Shown: positions 52,181 to 62,130, counted from the first letter of the stretch. The stretch is DNA of 64,000 nt from G963668185 sp963668185 (GCA_963668185.1 OY764162.1:2418001-2482000), one strand, 5' to 3'. Numbers and translations: made by a program. The notes: generated from the letters alone by a model not told the origin.

Positions 52181-52550
52181 GACAGCCGATCCTTCTGAAG
52201 ATTGGAACTGAGTTCAATTCTAGCATGGGTCCCGAACTCCGCCGGCGCTCCGGGGCGGCTTTCATATGACAGGGCTTCGGTCGTATAATGGCCCCCGCAC
52301 ATGAGATTGCGTGGCAGGCAACGACCTTGTCGGCATGGCCGGCTCAGGCTAGGTCGCCTCTGAAGCCAACGGCCGGGAGGGCCGGGGCGCTTGTTTCGGG
52401 ATTGACTGCTTTCCTGTAATATCTCTTGGGGGGGATGCCAGAGCATTGAACAACGTGAAGATTCATTCTAAACTCTAGGCAACCCAGCAAGGCGCAAATA
52501 AGATAGTCGTGCCGCCGCAGCGTGAGCGGCCTTAGCTGAAGGAGAGGGCA
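52181..52550. promoter_or_regulatory. 370-bp intergenic region between EVE gene and STAS operon
   Basis: No gene is seen. TATAAT at 52284-52289 with TTCATA 17 bp upstream (52261-52266) is a candidate plus-strand promoter about 260 bp before the STAS gene, leaving a long leader. AGGAGAGGGCA at about 52539-52549 is the ribosome site. No riboswitch fold was recognised in the leader. Confidence 0.35.
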
Positions 52551-52889
52551 ATGGAGATAACAACCGAGCGGAACGGCGAGACTCTTATCGCCAAGGCTGA
52601 GGGCCGCGTTGACGGAGCCAACGCTCGAGACTTTCAGAATGCCTTGGAAACGGAGATCGACGAGAAGGACCGCCTCGTGCTCCTGGACCTCGAGCAACTG
52701 ACGTACATCAGCAGCGCCGGGCTGCGGGTGATCCTGCTGATTGCCAAAGCGTTGCGCCGGCAGGGCGCGTCGTTCGCAGTCTGCTCGCTCTCCGATACGT
52801 TGGGTGAAGTCTTCGAGGTGAGCGGGTTCGACAAGATCATCCCGATTCACTCCTCTCCGAGCGATGCCCTCGCCGCTTTCTCCAACTGA
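52551..52889 (+). CDS. STAS-domain anti-sigma factor antagonist
   Basis: A 112-residue single STAS domain of the RsbV/BtrV type. The phosphorylation motif is LTYISSAGLRVILLIAKALR with candidate Ser54/Ser55. It should be released by dephosphorylation through the adjacent PP2C phosphatase and phosphorylated by the RsbW-like kinase encoded two genes downstream. It heads the signalling operon. Confidence 0.9.
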   Translation: MEITTERNGETLIAKAEGRVDGANARDFQNALETEIDEKDRLVLLDLEQLTYISSAGLRVILLIAKALRRQGASFAVCSLSDTLGEVFEVSGFDKIIPIHSSPSDALAAFSN

Positions 52890-52976
52890 TCAAGCCGGTC
52901 AACAACGGCTAAGCGCCACGCTCTCTCCCTTGCTGAGAACGGCAGATGGGGTATCGCTGAGTATGGGAGCCTAGGA

Positions 52977-54146
52977 TTGGACGACTCTCCACAAACTTAC
53001 AAGATCCTTGTCGTCGACGACGAGCCGGATCTGGAACCCCTCATGCTGCAACGAATGCGGCGCGATATCCGATCAGGGAAATACACGTTCGTCTTTGCCC
53101 ATAACGGCGTCGAAGCGCTTGAGAAGCTCAACGAAGACGAAGACATAGACATGGTCCTGTCCGATATCAACATGCCCCAGATGGACGGCCTGACGCTGCT
53201 CCAGCAGATACCCGAGGTAGATCCGAACATTCGCTCCGTGATCATCTCGGCATACGGCGACATGCAGAACATACGCACCGCGATGAATCGCGGCGCGTTC
53301 GACTTCGTGACCAAGCCCCTCGACTTCGATGACCTGAAAGTAACGATCGCCAGAACGCTGCGTCACCTCGTGGAATGGCGGGAGGCCCTCTCTTCGCGCG
53401 ACAAGCTGGTGGCCCTGCAGAACGAACTGGACGTAGCCAGCAAGATGCAGCAGTCGATTCTCCCGACGGAGTTTCCGCAAGGCGAGGCGTTCGATCTATT
53501 CGGAAGCATGGAGCCCGCGCGTAACGTGGGAGGCGACTTCTTCGACGTGCTGACGCTGGATAACGACCACATCGGGCTGGCCATCGCGGACGTCTCCGAC
53601 AAGGGCGTGCCCGCCGCGCTGTTCATGATGTCCAGCCGGACGTTGCTCAAGGGAGCGGCAATCGGCCTGGATGAGCCCGGCAAGGTACTTGCCGAAGTGA
53701 ACGACCTGCTCAACGAGGATAACGAGGCTGAGATGTTCGTAACGATGCTTTACGCAACCTACGATCCCAGGACCGGCACGCTGACTTACGCGAACGGCGG
53801 ACACAATACGCCCGTCGTGTTCCACGCGGACGGCTCATCCACGGAACTTCCGTTGACCGGCGGAATCGCCCTTGGGCTCCTGCCGGACTTCGAATATGAG
53901 CAGAACTCGATTGAACTGGCCCCCGGGGACACGGTGGTCTTCTATACGGACGGCGTCACCGAGGCCATGAACAGCGTGGAGGAAGAGTTCGGGATGGAGC
54001 GCCTGCACGGTGTTTTCAATGGCGAGTCGCCCGAGGACGCGCAGCAGGCCAACCAGGAAGTCTTCGAAGCCGTTCACACTTTCGCAGGCGACACTCCCCA
54101 GTCGGATGACGTTACCTGCCTGACCCTGCGCCGCAGGGAGGTCTGA
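52977..54146 (+). CDS. Receiver - PP2C (SpoIIE/RsbU-type) serine phosphatase
   Basis: A 389-residue fusion. Residues about 9-120 are a REC domain (LVVDDEPD, phosphoacceptor Asp63 in LSDINMPQMDG, Lys113 in VTKPLDF). A helical linker with QNELDVASKMQQSILPTEFP leads to a SpoIIE-type PP2C domain (about 170-388), with metal-binding GGDFFDVLTLDNDHIGLAIADVSDKGVPAALFM and YTDGVTEAMN. Phosphorylation of the REC domain, presumably by the histidine kinase in this operon, should control dephosphorylation of the STAS antagonist. TTG start with GGGAG upstream. Confidence 0.93.
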   Translation: MDDSPQTYKILVVDDEPDLEPLMLQRMRRDIRSGKYTFVFAHNGVEALEKLNEDEDIDMVLSDINMPQMDGLTLLQQIPEVDPNIRSVIISAYGDMQNIRTAMNRGAFDFVTKPLDFDDLKVTIARTLRHLVEWREALSSRDKLVALQNELDVASKMQQSILPTEFPQGEAFDLFGSMEPARNVGGDFFDVLTLDNDHIGLAIADVSDKGVPAALFMMSSRTLLKGAAIGLDEPGKVLAEVNDLLNEDNEAEMFVTMLYATYDPRTGTLTYANGGHNTPVVFHADGSSTELPLTGGIALGLLPDFEYEQNSIELAPGDTVVFYTDGVTEAMNSVEEEFGMERLHGVFNGESPEDAQQANQEVFEAVHTFAGDTPQSDDVTCLTLRRREV

Positions 54147-54148
54147 AG

Positions 54149-54565
54149 ATGAGTGAGACAGTCAAGTTCACAATTGAGACCAGGCCGGAGGAGCTCGAGG
54201 AGATCACCAGCCAGGTTGAAGGCCTGGCGGAACGCGAGGACTGGCCGCCGGACCTCACCTTCAAGATCAACCTGGTCCTTGAAGAGGTGGGGCTCAACAT
54301 CATGAACCACGGGCACGAGGGCGGCCTGCACGAGATAGAAGTAACGCTCATCTCAGAAGACGAATCGCTCACTTTGGAGATCATCGACGACGGGAAGCCG
54401 TTCGATCCACTGAAGGACGCCCCGCTGCCAGACATCAACGCTGAGATGGAAGATCGGCCAATAGGCGGGCTCGGCATTCACCTTGTCCGCACGATGATGG
54501 ACGAGTTGTGCTATCGGCGAGAGCAGGGCAAGAACCACTTGACCTTGGTCGCCCACAGGGGCTGA
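54149..54565 (+). CDS. RsbW-like serine kinase (HATPase_c_2)
   Basis: A 138-residue GHKL ATPase fold: N box INLVLEEVGLNIMNHG, G1 box LEIIDDGKPFDP and G2 box PIGGLGIHLVRTMMDELCYRREQGKN. It is the usual anti-sigma/switch kinase, here 2 bp after the phosphatase gene. No sigma factor gene follows, so the output target is encoded elsewhere or is not a sigma factor. Confidence 0.9.
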   Translation: MSETVKFTIETRPEELEEITSQVEGLAEREDWPPDLTFKINLVLEEVGLNIMNHGHEGGLHEIEVTLISEDESLTLEIIDDGKPFDPLKDAPLPDINAEMEDRPIGGLGIHLVRTMMDELCYRREQGKNHLTLVAHRG

Positions 54566-54585
54566 CGAGGCGGAGGCCTCTAAGT

Positions 54586-55866
54586 GTGAGGCTTCACTCA
54601 ATGCTTCGGAACGTCGGAATCGTCTTATCTGTTCTGTTGGCGCTTGCCCTTGCGGCGTGCGGCTCGGACAGCGCCGGACCGGAAGCTGACTCCGTTCCCA
54701 CCGCGGCTGTTGACGGCGTTTCCGAGCAGGAACCCGTCGGATCCGTCGAACAACCTCCGGACGGCGTGCCGGGCGTCTCGGACAGCGCGGTCGTCTTCGG
54801 GCAGTCCGCCGCCTTCAGCGGCCCCGCCCAGGAACTCGGCAAGAACATGCAGCTCGGGATTCTCGCCGCGTTCCAGGAAGCGAACCAGGCTGGAGGAGTC
54901 CACGGCAGGGAGCTCAAGCTCACGTTCAAGGATGACGGATACGAGCCTGAAGCCGCAGCGCAAAACACCATCTCGTTGATTGAGGAGAGCCGTGTTTTCG
55001 CCCTGATAGGAGCCGTGGGCACTCCAACGTCGCGCTCCGCCACGCCGGTGGCCGACGAAGCGGATGTCCCCTACATCGGTCCGTTTACGGGCGCTGAGTT
55101 TCTTCGAAGTCCTGACCTGCCAACAGTGTTGAACCTGCGAGCGTCCTACTACCAGGAAACTGAGGAAATGGTGGCCCGGCTGACCGAAGACCTGGGAATC
55201 CAGCGCATCGGCGTCATGTATCAGGATGACTCGTTCGGGCGGGCCGGGTACAACGGCGCGGTCCTTGCGCTCGAGAGGCGAGACATGCAGCCGGCAGCCA
55301 TCGGCCTGTATCCTCGCAACACTACGGCGGTAAAGACGGGCCTGTTGGAACTGCGGCGGGGCGATCCGCAGGCTGTGGTCGTTATCGGCGCGTACCAGCC
55401 TGTGGCCGAACTCATTGCCTGGGCGCGGCACATTGGACTGGACTGGATCTTCATGACGGTCTCTTTCGTGGGCAGCAACGCGCTTGCGGACGAGTTGGGA
55501 GAGAACGGCGCCGGCGTTTACGTGACGCAGGTTGTGCCCTTCCCGACAGACGATTCGATACCGGCGGTCGACGCGTACCTGAAGGCGCTGGCGGCTTACG
55601 ACTCGACAGCCGTTCCAGGATTCGTTTCGCTCGAGGGCTACCTGACAGGGCGTCTGGCGATAGCAGGACTGGAAGCGTGCGGCAGGGACCTGGACCGTGA
55701 ATGTTTCCTGAACAGCCTGTGGGACGCCGGCGAGTTTGACATAGACGGATTCCAGTTGCGATACGGCCGCGGCGACAACCAGGGATCTGACGAGGTCTTC
55801 CTTACGGTCATCGACAGCACAGGACAGTACCGGGCGGTTGAAACCCTTCGGGACACGGCGCCATGA
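54586..55866 (+). CDS. Liv-type periplasmic binding lipoprotein (ABC substrate-binding family)
   Basis: A 426-residue type I periplasmic-binding protein. The signal peptide ends LALALAACGSD (lipobox). The ligand-binding lobes begin VFGQSAAFSGPAQELGKNMQLG and contain the LivJ-like LIGAVGTPTSRSATPVADEADVPYIGPFTGAEFLR. GTG 54586 with GGAGG 9 nt upstream is chosen; ATG 54601 is possible. No permease genes follow; instead the stop overlaps the histidine kinase start (ATGA), so it is more likely a ligand-sensing partner than a transporter component. Confidence 0.9.
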   Translation: MRLHSMLRNVGIVLSVLLALALAACGSDSAGPEADSVPTAAVDGVSEQEPVGSVEQPPDGVPGVSDSAVVFGQSAAFSGPAQELGKNMQLGILAAFQEANQAGGVHGRELKLTFKDDGYEPEAAAQNTISLIEESRVFALIGAVGTPTSRSATPVADEADVPYIGPFTGAEFLRSPDLPTVLNLRASYYQETEEMVARLTEDLGIQRIGVMYQDDSFGRAGYNGAVLALERRDMQPAAIGLYPRNTTAVKTGLLELRRGDPQAVVVIGAYQPVAELIAWARHIGLDWIFMTVSFVGSNALADELGENGAGVYVTQVVPFPTDDSIPAVDAYLKALAAYDSTAVPGFVSLEGYLTGRLAIAGLEACGRDLDRECFLNSLWDAGEFDIDGFQLRYGRGDNQGSDEVFLTVIDSTGQYRAVETLRDTAP

Positions 55867-58070
55867 AGAGCGGACTCAAGACATTCCTGGAAAGCCGCTA
55901 TCGGATATCGACCCAACTCTACCTGGGGATCGGAAGCGCCGTGCTGATTACCATGGCCGCAAGCCTGGTAGGGATATTTTCTTTCAACCGTGTGGCGGAC
56001 GCTCAGATTATAGTGAGCCAGGAGAGCGTGCCGGAGGTCGTCGCGGCGTTCGGCGTGGCGCAGCATAGCGCCACGCTCGTGAACGCCGCGCCAAACCTCA
56101 TATCCGCAGAAACACGCGATGAGTTGTCACAGGTATCGGCAAGTATCGACGCTACTCGCCAAGAGATGGAGATGCAACTTGCGGTCCTGGAGACGCGGCT
56201 GGGCGGGGACGCACGATTCGAACTGATTCGTGACCGCGCGAATGTCCTTTTTGGAAACATAGAATCCATTGAGGCGGAAATGTCCGAGTTGTTCGACGTG
56301 CTCCTGTTGAAGACGGCCTTTCGGGATGAGCTGGAGGCGCTGTCGAATAACATCGACAGAACTGTGGTTCCGGAGGCGGACAATCAGTTGTTCTTTACCG
56401 TCACGGGCTATTCCAAGCTCGGCGATTCCCCAGTCCATTCCGATACCCACTTCTCAGAGGACCAGTTCCTGTACTACCGGAATCTCTCCGTGCTGCAGAC
56501 AGAGACGAATATAGCGGCCCAGCTACTGGCAACCGCCTTCACCCTATCGAACCCCGCCCTGTTGGAGCCTCTCAGAGAACGCTTCGAGTCGACAGTCGGC
56601 CGTATCGAGCAGGCATTGAACGCCACGCAAGATCGTCCCGTCCACTCAAAGGTGAAACAATCATTCCGTGCGCTGTTCGAGTTGGGAATGAGCGAATCGA
56701 GCGCCTTCAACCTGGTTGATCGAGAGTTGAAAATCGGGCAACGCCAGCGTGATCTGCTAGCCCGCAACCGAGAAGTCGCTGCGGAACTGGTTACGGGTGT
56801 GGACGGCCTGGTCAGCCTGGCAAATGCCGACGTACAAGCCGCAACGCTTGGAACCGAGCAAGCGGTAACTACAGGACGCACCCTGCTGGTGGTGATCAGC
56901 GCGGTAAGCGTGGGAGGCGCGATCCTCATCGCATGGCTCTACGTGGGGCGCGTCCTGCTTCGACGCCTGGGGACACTGTCCGAGCGGATGCGCTCGATGG
57001 CTGGCGGCGACCTTGAGGCAGAGGTCGAGGTCAGGGGAAGGGATGAAGTGGCGGACATGGCGGCGGCCCTGGAGGTGTTTCGCAAGCACGCGCTGGAAGT
57101 GCAGCGACTGAACCTTGTGGAGAAGCTGGCGGAGGAACTTCAGGGCAAGAACGAACAGCTTGAAAGCGTACTCGGAGAACTCAGGCAGGCGCAAGACCAG
57201 ATCGTCATGCGGGAGAAGCTGGCCGCGCTCGGAGAACTCACGGCCGGCGTGGCGCACGAGATCAGGAACCCGTTGAACTTCGTCAAGAACTTTTCGGAGG
57301 CGTCCGAAGAGCTTCTGGATGAGATGAACGACGTGCTGGGAGAAGGGAAGAACGGGGACATCAAGGCAGACGACGTATCTTACATTCAGGAGATTTCAGA
57401 GGACCTTGTCGGCAACCTCGGACGTATCCGGCAGCACAGCGAGCGCGCCAATAGAATCGTGCAGGACATGCTCATGATGGGCCGCGGGGGCAGCGACCTG
57501 CAGCCCACGGACTTGAACTTGCTGGTGGACGAGTACGCCCGACTGGCTTATCACAGCGCCAGGGCGACGGACCCCGACTTCCAACTGCACATACAGCAGG
57601 ACCTGGATCCGGAAGTTGGCGTGCTCGAGGTAGTGCCGCAGGACCTGGGCAGGGTCTTCCTGAACATGGTCGGAAACGCATGCTACGCAACAGACGAGAA
57701 GCGAAAGGCCCGTGCGAATGCCGGACCTGACGCGGAACCGTACAGCCCGACGCTGTGGGTGACTACCAAGCGCGGCGAAGAGACGGTAACCATAATCATC
57801 AAGGACAACGCCGACGGCATGCCGCAAGACGTCATCGAAAAGATCTTCAACCCCTTCTTTACGACGAAACCCACCGGGCAGGGAACGGGGCTCGGTCTCG
57901 CTATGTCAAGCGACATCGTGCGGGAGCATGGCGGCACAATCGACGTCGAGTCCGAGCAAGGCAGCCACACGTCCATGATCGTCGAGTTGCCTCTGACCCC
58001 TCCTGAGAAGTCGGTGGAACTGGAGCTGGAGACCCTTGAGCAAAGCTCTGCTGCAACCGAACCTGCATAA
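55863..58070 (+). CDS. Membrane sensor histidine kinase
   Basis: A 735-residue kinase with a transmembrane helix at about 19-40, a long extracytoplasmic helical domain (about 41-335), a second transmembrane helix (LLVVISAVSVGGAILIAWLYVG), HAMP (about 360-415), a coiled coil, HisKA with His465 in LTAGVAHEIRNPLNFVKNFS, and HATPase_c with the N box NMVGNACYATDEK and GQGTGLGLAMS. An insertion of about 30 residues (DEMNDVLGEGKNGDIKADD) interrupts the HisKA helices. It should receive signal through the overlapping binding lipoprotein and phosphorylate the REC-PP2C protein. Confidence 0.93.
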   Translation: MKSGLKTFLESRYRISTQLYLGIGSAVLITMAASLVGIFSFNRVADAQIIVSQESVPEVVAAFGVAQHSATLVNAAPNLISAETRDELSQVSASIDATRQEMEMQLAVLETRLGGDARFELIRDRANVLFGNIESIEAEMSELFDVLLLKTAFRDELEALSNNIDRTVVPEADNQLFFTVTGYSKLGDSPVHSDTHFSEDQFLYYRNLSVLQTETNIAAQLLATAFTLSNPALLEPLRERFESTVGRIEQALNATQDRPVHSKVKQSFRALFELGMSESSAFNLVDRELKIGQRQRDLLARNREVAAELVTGVDGLVSLANADVQAATLGTEQAVTTGRTLLVVISAVSVGGAILIAWLYVGRVLLRRLGTLSERMRSMAGGDLEAEVEVRGRDEVADMAAALEVFRKHALEVQRLNLVEKLAEELQGKNEQLESVLGELRQAQDQIVMREKLAALGELTAGVAHEIRNPLNFVKNFSEASEELLDEMNDVLGEGKNGDIKADDVSYIQEISEDLVGNLGRIRQHSERANRIVQDMLMMGRGGSDLQPTDLNLLVDEYARLAYHSARATDPDFQLHIQQDLDPEVGVLEVVPQDLGRVFLNMVGNACYATDEKRKARANAGPDAEPYSPTLWVTTKRGEETVTIIIKDNADGMPQDVIEKIFNPFFTTKPTGQGTGLGLAMSSDIVREHGGTIDVESEQGSHTSMIVELPLTPPEKSVELELETLEQSSAATEPA

Positions 58071-58255
58071 CCGGGTGGCAGCCGTACAGCCCCAGGCCTC
58101 GGAACCCGGTCGAGTCTGCCTGTTGGCGCGCAGCGTGTCCTCCGAACGTGATAGACTCTGCAACCGTTCCAAGATGGGAAGTTGTATCAGTGCAGCAGCG
58201 CTGACTTGGCCGCAAGCGCCAAGCCGTTGATTCCACAAAACCGCGAGTCTTTGAC

Positions 58256-59689
58256 TTGAACTTAGACAGCTACGAACATGACCCGTCCATCTATGACGAG
58301 ATGTTCTTTCCGAACGGCGAGCCTCGCGACCACTGCCGTCTGGTGTACGAGGCCCTGAAGCGGTTCTCCGCGGAAGAGCTTGGCAGCATCCAGGAGCTTG
58401 TCACACGGTCTTTTTCCAGCGAGGGCATCACGTTCACGGTTTACGGGGATGAAGAGGCGGACGAGCGGATCATCCCCATAGACTGCCTGCCGCGGGTGCT
58501 GTCCGGCGATGACTGGCGGCGGCTGGTGGCCGGGCTGACGCAGCGTATCGAGGCGCTGAACAGGTTCCTGGGGGACGTGTACGGCGATGCGCGCATCATC
58601 GAAGACGGCGTTATCCCGGTGGACGTGGTGCGCGGCTGCCCGCAGTACCGCGTGCAGATGCGTGGAGTGGAGCCGGTTCACGGCACGTGGGTCGCCATAT
58701 GCGGCACCGACCTCGTGCGCACGAACGACGGCTTCTACGTGCTGGAAGACAATCTTCGAGTGCCTTCAGGCGTCTCGTACATGATCGCCAACCGCAAGGC
58801 GGCGAAGGCCAGTCTTCGGAGGCTGTACCGGAACTCCGGCGTTAGCGAAGTGGAACACTACGGCCGGGTCCTGCTCGAAACCCTCCAGGAACTGGCGCCC
58901 AGGGGCAGGACCGATCCCACCATAGCCCTGCTGACGCCGGGAGTGTACAACTCAGCGTTCTATGAGCATATGTTCCTCGCCAGCGAGTTGGGCGCAGAAC
59001 TTGTGGAAGGCAGGGACCTGCTGGTCAATGACGGCTTCGTCTATATGCGCACCACGACGGGGCTGAGGCGCGTGGACGTTGTCTATCGCCGGGTGGATGA
59101 CGACTTCATCGACCCTCTTGCGTTCAGGCCGGACTCGCTGCTGGGAGTGCCCGGACTGATGCACGCGTACAAGCTCGGAAACGTGTCCCTGGTCAATGCG
59201 CCCGGCACCGGAGTAGCGGACGACAAGAGCGTGTACGCTTACGTGCCGGACATGATCCGTTACTACCTGGGAAGCGAGCCGATCCTGCCAAACGTGGAGA
59301 CGTACCTGTGCCGCAGGCCGGAGGACCTGGAGTACACGCTCGACAACCTGGACAAGCTGGTGGTGAAGCGCGTGGGCGAGTCCGGAGGATACGGCATGTT
59401 GGTCGGCCCTCACGCGACCCAGGAGGAGAGGGACGAATACGCCAAGGGGCTCAGGGCCGACCCGGCCGACTTCATATCGCAGCCCACGTTGGCGCTGTCG
59501 CGCGCGCCCTGTTTCGTGGACGACAGAATCGAGCCGCGTCACGTGGACCTGAGGCCGTTCGTGCTGCACGGCCAGCAGACTCGAATCGTCCCCGGAGCGT
59601 TCTGTCGCGTTGCGCTGAGAAAGGGAAGCCTCGTAGTCAATTCCAGCCAGGGAGGCGGCGGCAAGGACCTGTGGGTGGTAGAGGGCTAG
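58256..59689 (+). CDS. Circularly permuted ATP-grasp type 2 protein (COG2308)
   Basis: A 477-residue protein of the CP-ATP-grasp/DUF404-407 family. Markers are YDEMFFPNGEPRDHCRLVYEALKRFS, the VLEDNLRVPSGVSYMIANR loop, TPGVYNSAFYEHMFLASELG, VVKRVGESGGYGMLVGP and the final SSQGGGGKDLWVVEG. Such proteins are predicted peptide/amide ligases and co-occur with alpha-E and transglutaminase genes, as here. TTG start at 58256; a 186-bp gap upstream separates it from the signalling operon. Confidence 0.92.
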   Translation: MNLDSYEHDPSIYDEMFFPNGEPRDHCRLVYEALKRFSAEELGSIQELVTRSFSSEGITFTVYGDEEADERIIPIDCLPRVLSGDDWRRLVAGLTQRIEALNRFLGDVYGDARIIEDGVIPVDVVRGCPQYRVQMRGVEPVHGTWVAICGTDLVRTNDGFYVLEDNLRVPSGVSYMIANRKAAKASLRRLYRNSGVSEVEHYGRVLLETLQELAPRGRTDPTIALLTPGVYNSAFYEHMFLASELGAELVEGRDLLVNDGFVYMRTTTGLRRVDVVYRRVDDDFIDPLAFRPDSLLGVPGLMHAYKLGNVSLVNAPGTGVADDKSVYAYVPDMIRYYLGSEPILPNVETYLCRRPEDLEYTLDNLDKLVVKRVGESGGYGMLVGPHATQEERDEYAKGLRADPADFISQPTLALSRAPCFVDDRIEPRHVDLRPFVLHGQQTRIVPGAFCRVALRKGSLVVNSSQGGGGKDLWVVEG

Positions 59690-59738
59690 CTCGCGGGAAT
59701 ACATAAGCTTTAGTCGAATCGAGAATGCGGAGAGTCAC

Positions 59739-61121
59739 ATGATTTCCTTACGGATTGGAAGGCCCGCCATCATGGCAGTCGCGGCTGCCGTAGTAGCCCT
59801 GGGCGTTGTCCTCGTGAAGCCGGGCGTCGCGCACGCCGCGGGCGTAGATGACGAGACGGCGTTCGTTCTGAACACGTTCGCCTTCCTGGTCTGGGGCGCG
59901 CTGATCATGTGGATGTGCGCCGGATTCACGATGCTGGAGTCCGGCTCGGTGAGGACCAAGAACGCATCGATGATCTGCCTGAAGAACATAGGCATATACT
60001 CGATAGCCGGGCTTGCCTATTTCATCGTCGGCTACAACCTGATGTACGGCGAGTCGATAGGCGGCTTCATCGGCTCGTTCGACCTTCTTTACGGGCCGTC
60101 CACAAGTGAGATCGCCCTCCTCAACGGAGACGAAGGCGCGCTGGCCGACGTGACCGGCAACGGATACTCCACCATGTCGGACTGGTTCTTCCAGATGGTG
60201 TTCGTGGCAACGGCGGCCTCCGTGGTCTCAGGCACGCTTGCCGAACGTGTCAAGATGTGGCCGTTCTTCCTGTTCACCGTGGCCTTGACCGCTGTCATCT
60301 ACCCGATAGTGGGCGCCTGGACGTGGGGAGGCGGTTGGCTGGCTGATCTCGGGTTCAAGGACTTCGCCGGTTCCACCATAGTCCACAGCACCGGCGGTTG
60401 GGCGGCCCTGGCCGGAGCGATCATCCTGGGGCCGCGTCTCGGCAAGTTCCGAAAAGACGGGAGTGTGAGGGCCACCCCGCCGTCCAACATCCTGGTGGTC
60501 ACGCTGGGCGTGTTCATACTATGGCTCGGCTGGTTCGGATTCAACGGCGGTTCGCAACTGGCTCTCGGCAGCGCGCTGGACGCGGTGGGAATGAGCAACG
60601 TCATCGTGAACACCAGCCTAGCCGCGTCCGCCGGCGTCGTGGCCGCCCTCATCGTCTCGCGGCCAATCCTGGGCCGGATGGACCTGTTCGCCGGCCTGAA
60701 CGGCGCCATCGCGGGCCTGGTGTCCATCACCGCCGGCCCCGACCTCGTCCATCACTACTGGGCCATCGTAATCGGCGCTATCGGAGGCGGCCTGTGCGTC
60801 GGCGGCATCAAGATGCTGGAGATGCTCAAGGTTGACGACGTAGTGGGCGCAATACCTGCCCACCTGATATGCGGAATATGGGGAACGATGGCCGTGCCCA
60901 TCTCCTCCGGCGGCGATCCCCTGGTCCAGTTGCTGGGCGTGGTCGCCATCGGGGCGTTCGTGGTAAGCGCTTCCGGCGCGGTATGGCTGGCGCTGGACAG
61001 GACGCTGGGCGTCCGCGTGTCCCGGCAGGTGGAGGAGTTGGGGCAGGACGCAGGAGAGCTTGGAATCGAAGCCTATCCGGAGTTCGTGCTGATGCCGGAC
61101 CCCGTTGGGGACGACGACTAG
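59739..61121 (+). CDS. amt: Ammonium transporter
   Basis: A 460-residue Amt/MEP/Rh channel with 11 predicted helices and a cleavable-looking N-terminal hydrophobic segment ending VAHAAGVDD. Conserved features are FTMLESGSVRTKNAS, DFAGSTIVHSTGGWAALAGAI (the Asp and first pore His), LGWFGFNGGSQLA and the second pore His in DLVHHYWAIVIGAIGGGLC. The C-terminal tail (about 420-460) is acidic. No glnK is adjacent; instead it lies within the ATP-grasp/alpha-E/transglutaminase cluster. Confidence 0.95.
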   Translation: MISLRIGRPAIMAVAAAVVALGVVLVKPGVAHAAGVDDETAFVLNTFAFLVWGALIMWMCAGFTMLESGSVRTKNASMICLKNIGIYSIAGLAYFIVGYNLMYGESIGGFIGSFDLLYGPSTSEIALLNGDEGALADVTGNGYSTMSDWFFQMVFVATAASVVSGTLAERVKMWPFFLFTVALTAVIYPIVGAWTWGGGWLADLGFKDFAGSTIVHSTGGWAALAGAIILGPRLGKFRKDGSVRATPPSNILVVTLGVFILWLGWFGFNGGSQLALGSALDAVGMSNVIVNTSLAASAGVVAALIVSRPILGRMDLFAGLNGAIAGLVSITAGPDLVHHYWAIVIGAIGGGLCVGGIKMLEMLKVDDVVGAIPAHLICGIWGTMAVPISSGGDPLVQLLGVVAIGAFVVSASGAVWLALDRTLGVRVSRQVEELGQDAGELGIEAYPEFVLMPDPVGDDD

Positions 61122-61157
61122 CGCAGGGCGCGTTCATCGATCGAAGGAGTGAGCGGC

Positions 61158-62126
61158 ATGCTTTCCCGGAGTGCGCAGGGCCTGTACTGGATGGGCCGTT
61201 ACCTGGCGCGGGTCGAGCACGCGAGCAAGCTGCTCGGCCTGCAGACCGCCGCGCTTGTGGACCGTCCGGTGAGGGACATCTACTACGGATGGGCGCGCAT
61301 CTACCATAGTCTTGGCCGCCAGCCTCCCGCGGGTGACCTGGACCTTGTAGAGTCCAGCGACGAGTTTACGCAGGCTGACTCGTTCACGCTTACGGATGAC
61401 CTGACGTTCGAGCGGACGAATCCGGGCTCGGTCTGGAGTTGCTTCGCGCAAGGCCGCGAAAACGCGCGACAGATGCGGCACTGCATCAGCGCGGAGATGT
61501 GGACTCGCCTCAATCGCGCCTACCTTCGAATTCAGGACATGAGAATCCAGGACATCTGGAACTCTCCCGAGAGCTTCTACGCCGAGATGGCCGCGGAGAC
61601 TTACATGTTTTCCGGCGTAGCCGCGGCAACCATGTACAGAGACGAGGGCTGGCGATTCATGGAGCTCGGCAAGGCGATCGAACGCTCGCAGATCACCACG
61701 GGCCTGTTGCTGACACAGCTTGCGGCAGCCGAACGCGTGGAGGACGAAGCCGACGCCGACTGGATAACGCTGCTGCGCCTGTACAACGCGCTCGGCGCAT
61801 ACAACAGCGCGCACAGCGTCGAGGTGAAGTCCAGATCGGCCCTCGATCTCCTGGTGTCGGACCCCCTGCTGCCGGACTCGCTCCATCGATCGCTGGGCCG
61901 GATTGAGATTCAACTCGGAGGACTGGGTGTCGGGCCGGACGCTGAACTCGGCGGCTCCGCCCAACGGCTGTCGGGCCGGCTGACGGCTTTCGTACGATAC
62001 GACTGGCCGGACTACGAGGACAGCGAGGCATTTCTGAAGCAGGCGCAGCGGTACTGCTGGGAGTTGCACGACCTCGTAACGGCTGCGTACTTCGACTACC
62101 CGATCCAGGACCATCCGGCAGCCTGA
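61158..62126 (+). CDS. Alpha-E domain protein (COG2307)
   Basis: A 322-residue all-helical Alpha-E protein. MLSRSAQGLYWMGRYLARVEH at the N-terminus is the signature, and the middle has SPESFYAEMAAETYMFSGVAAATM and FMELGKAIERSQITTGLLL. ATG 61158 is 8 nt after AAGGAG, so the in-frame GTG at 61149 is too close to be the start. The function is unknown, but the family is fixed in operons with the CP-ATP-grasp and transglutaminase proteins. Confidence 0.92.
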   Translation: MLSRSAQGLYWMGRYLARVEHASKLLGLQTAALVDRPVRDIYYGWARIYHSLGRQPPAGDLDLVESSDEFTQADSFTLTDDLTFERTNPGSVWSCFAQGRENARQMRHCISAEMWTRLNRAYLRIQDMRIQDIWNSPESFYAEMAAETYMFSGVAAATMYRDEGWRFMELGKAIERSQITTGLLLTQLAAAERVEDEADADWITLLRLYNALGAYNSAHSVEVKSRSALDLLVSDPLLPDSLHRSLGRIEIQLGGLGVGPDAELGGSAQRLSGRLTAFVRYDWPDYEDSEAFLKQAQRYCWELHDLVTAAYFDYPIQDHPAA

Positions 62127-62130
62127 TACC

